A stretch of DNA of 12,551 nt from an uncultured Christensenella sp. (GTDB lineage Bacteria > Bacillota > Clostridia > Christensenellales > Borkfalkiaceae), in the NCBI GenBank assembly GCA_910583545.1, contig CAJTXM010000024.1, positions 1 through 12,551 on the forward strand, given 5' to 3'. Numbering within the stretch: position 1 is the first letter of the stretch; each line of letters begins with the position of its first letter. Shown one piece after another: positions 12,496 through 12,551 of this stretch. The translations under genes and the position numbers were made by a program. The notes under the pieces are model-generated. The model was not told the origin of the DNA, made no database searches, and saw nothing but the letters and a program-made list of their open reading frames with translations.

Positions 12496-12551
12496 ACTTA
12501 AAATCCCTCGGTAGAAATACCGTGCCGGTTCAAGTCCGGCCTCGGGCACCA
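12496..12551 (+). tRNA. tRNA-Leu(UAA) 3' fragment, attachment-site end
   Basis: The fragment contains the anticodon loop CTTAAAA (anticodon TAA at 12499-12501), a variable arm CGGTA-GAAA-TACCG, a T arm GCCGG-TTCAAGT-CCGGC, the acceptor 3' strand CTCGGGC, discriminator A and an encoded CCA. The bases before it do not give the 5' half: the anticodon stem fails to pair and no D arm or GCCCGAG acceptor strand precedes it. This is what an integrative element leaves at the end distal to the intact tRNA. The window ends exactly at CCA, as if assembly stopped at a repeated tRNA sequence. Confidence 0.8.

Larger units (their letters stand above)
1..12551. mobile_element. end portion of an integrated conjugative/mobilizable element
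   Basis: The whole window is consistent with the inside and right end of an integrative element. Seen in the sequence: a long single-strand operon of small genes, PcfJ-like and PcfK-like proteins, a methyltransferase-like gene, a defence gene beside the right edge, and a tRNA-Leu 3' fragment at that edge whose upstream bases do not complete a tRNA. Known: PcfJ and PcfK occur in Gram-positive conjugative elements, and tRNA 3' ends are common integration targets. Inferred: the element extends leftwards beyond position 1, where integrase, relaxase and transfer genes would be expected. None of those is visible here, so a plasmid or phage-plasmid hybrid cannot be excluded. Confidence 0.6.

Overview
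The window looks like one end of an integrated conjugative or mobilizable element from an anaerobic, probably gut-dwelling, Bacillota (Clostridia-type) bacterium. The sequence is AT-rich, most genes have strong AGGAG-type ribosome binding sites, and small genes are packed tightly with ATGA overlaps. PcfJ- and PcfK-like proteins are present, as in Gram-positive conjugative elements. The right edge is a 3' fragment of a Leu(UAA) tRNA, a classic integration site. No integrase, relaxase or type IV secretion gene is visible, so the exact element type is inferred. Assignment below class level is not supported.

Layout from left to right. (1) Positions 1-2335, minus strand: the N-terminal 778 codons of a very large RHS/YD-repeat-type protein that runs off the window. 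(2) 2386-2766, minus strand: a probable structured RNA of about 380 nt with its own extended -10 promoter and a 12-bp intrinsic terminator, ending about 50 nt before the RHS start codon. (3) 2796-3630: a small HTH regulator (minus) divergent from an LLH-holin-like membrane protein (plus). Two near-identical palindromic sites, one in the divergent promoter region and one at the -35 position of the RNA promoter, suggest that the HTH protein controls the module. (4) 10942 down to 3712, minus strand: one long operon of about 15 genes, holding small proteins of unknown function, a zinc-ribbon protein, a PcfK-like/MutS-domain-I fusion, PcfJ, a gene broken by a 25-bp tandem duplication, and an N6-adenine methyltransferase-like protein without a visible catalytic motif IV. 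(5) 10943-11396: a gene-free stretch of nested inverted repeats, a candidate operon leader or oriT-like region. (6) 11397-12386, plus strand: an abortive-infection gene of the AbiD/AbiF (Abi_2) family with a near-consensus promoter and a hairpin leader that resembles the RNA antitoxin reported for AbiF. (7) 12387-12551: short direct repeats, a 17-bp inverted repeat, then the tRNA-Leu 3' fragment, interpreted as the attachment-site end.

How it fits together: the operon carries what appear to be transfer-associated and host-interaction genes, while the two ends carry competitive cargo, an RHS-type protein on the left and an Abi system next to the attachment site. Two lesions in the operon (a tandem-duplication frameshift and an apparent premature stop) suggest early decay or recent mutation.
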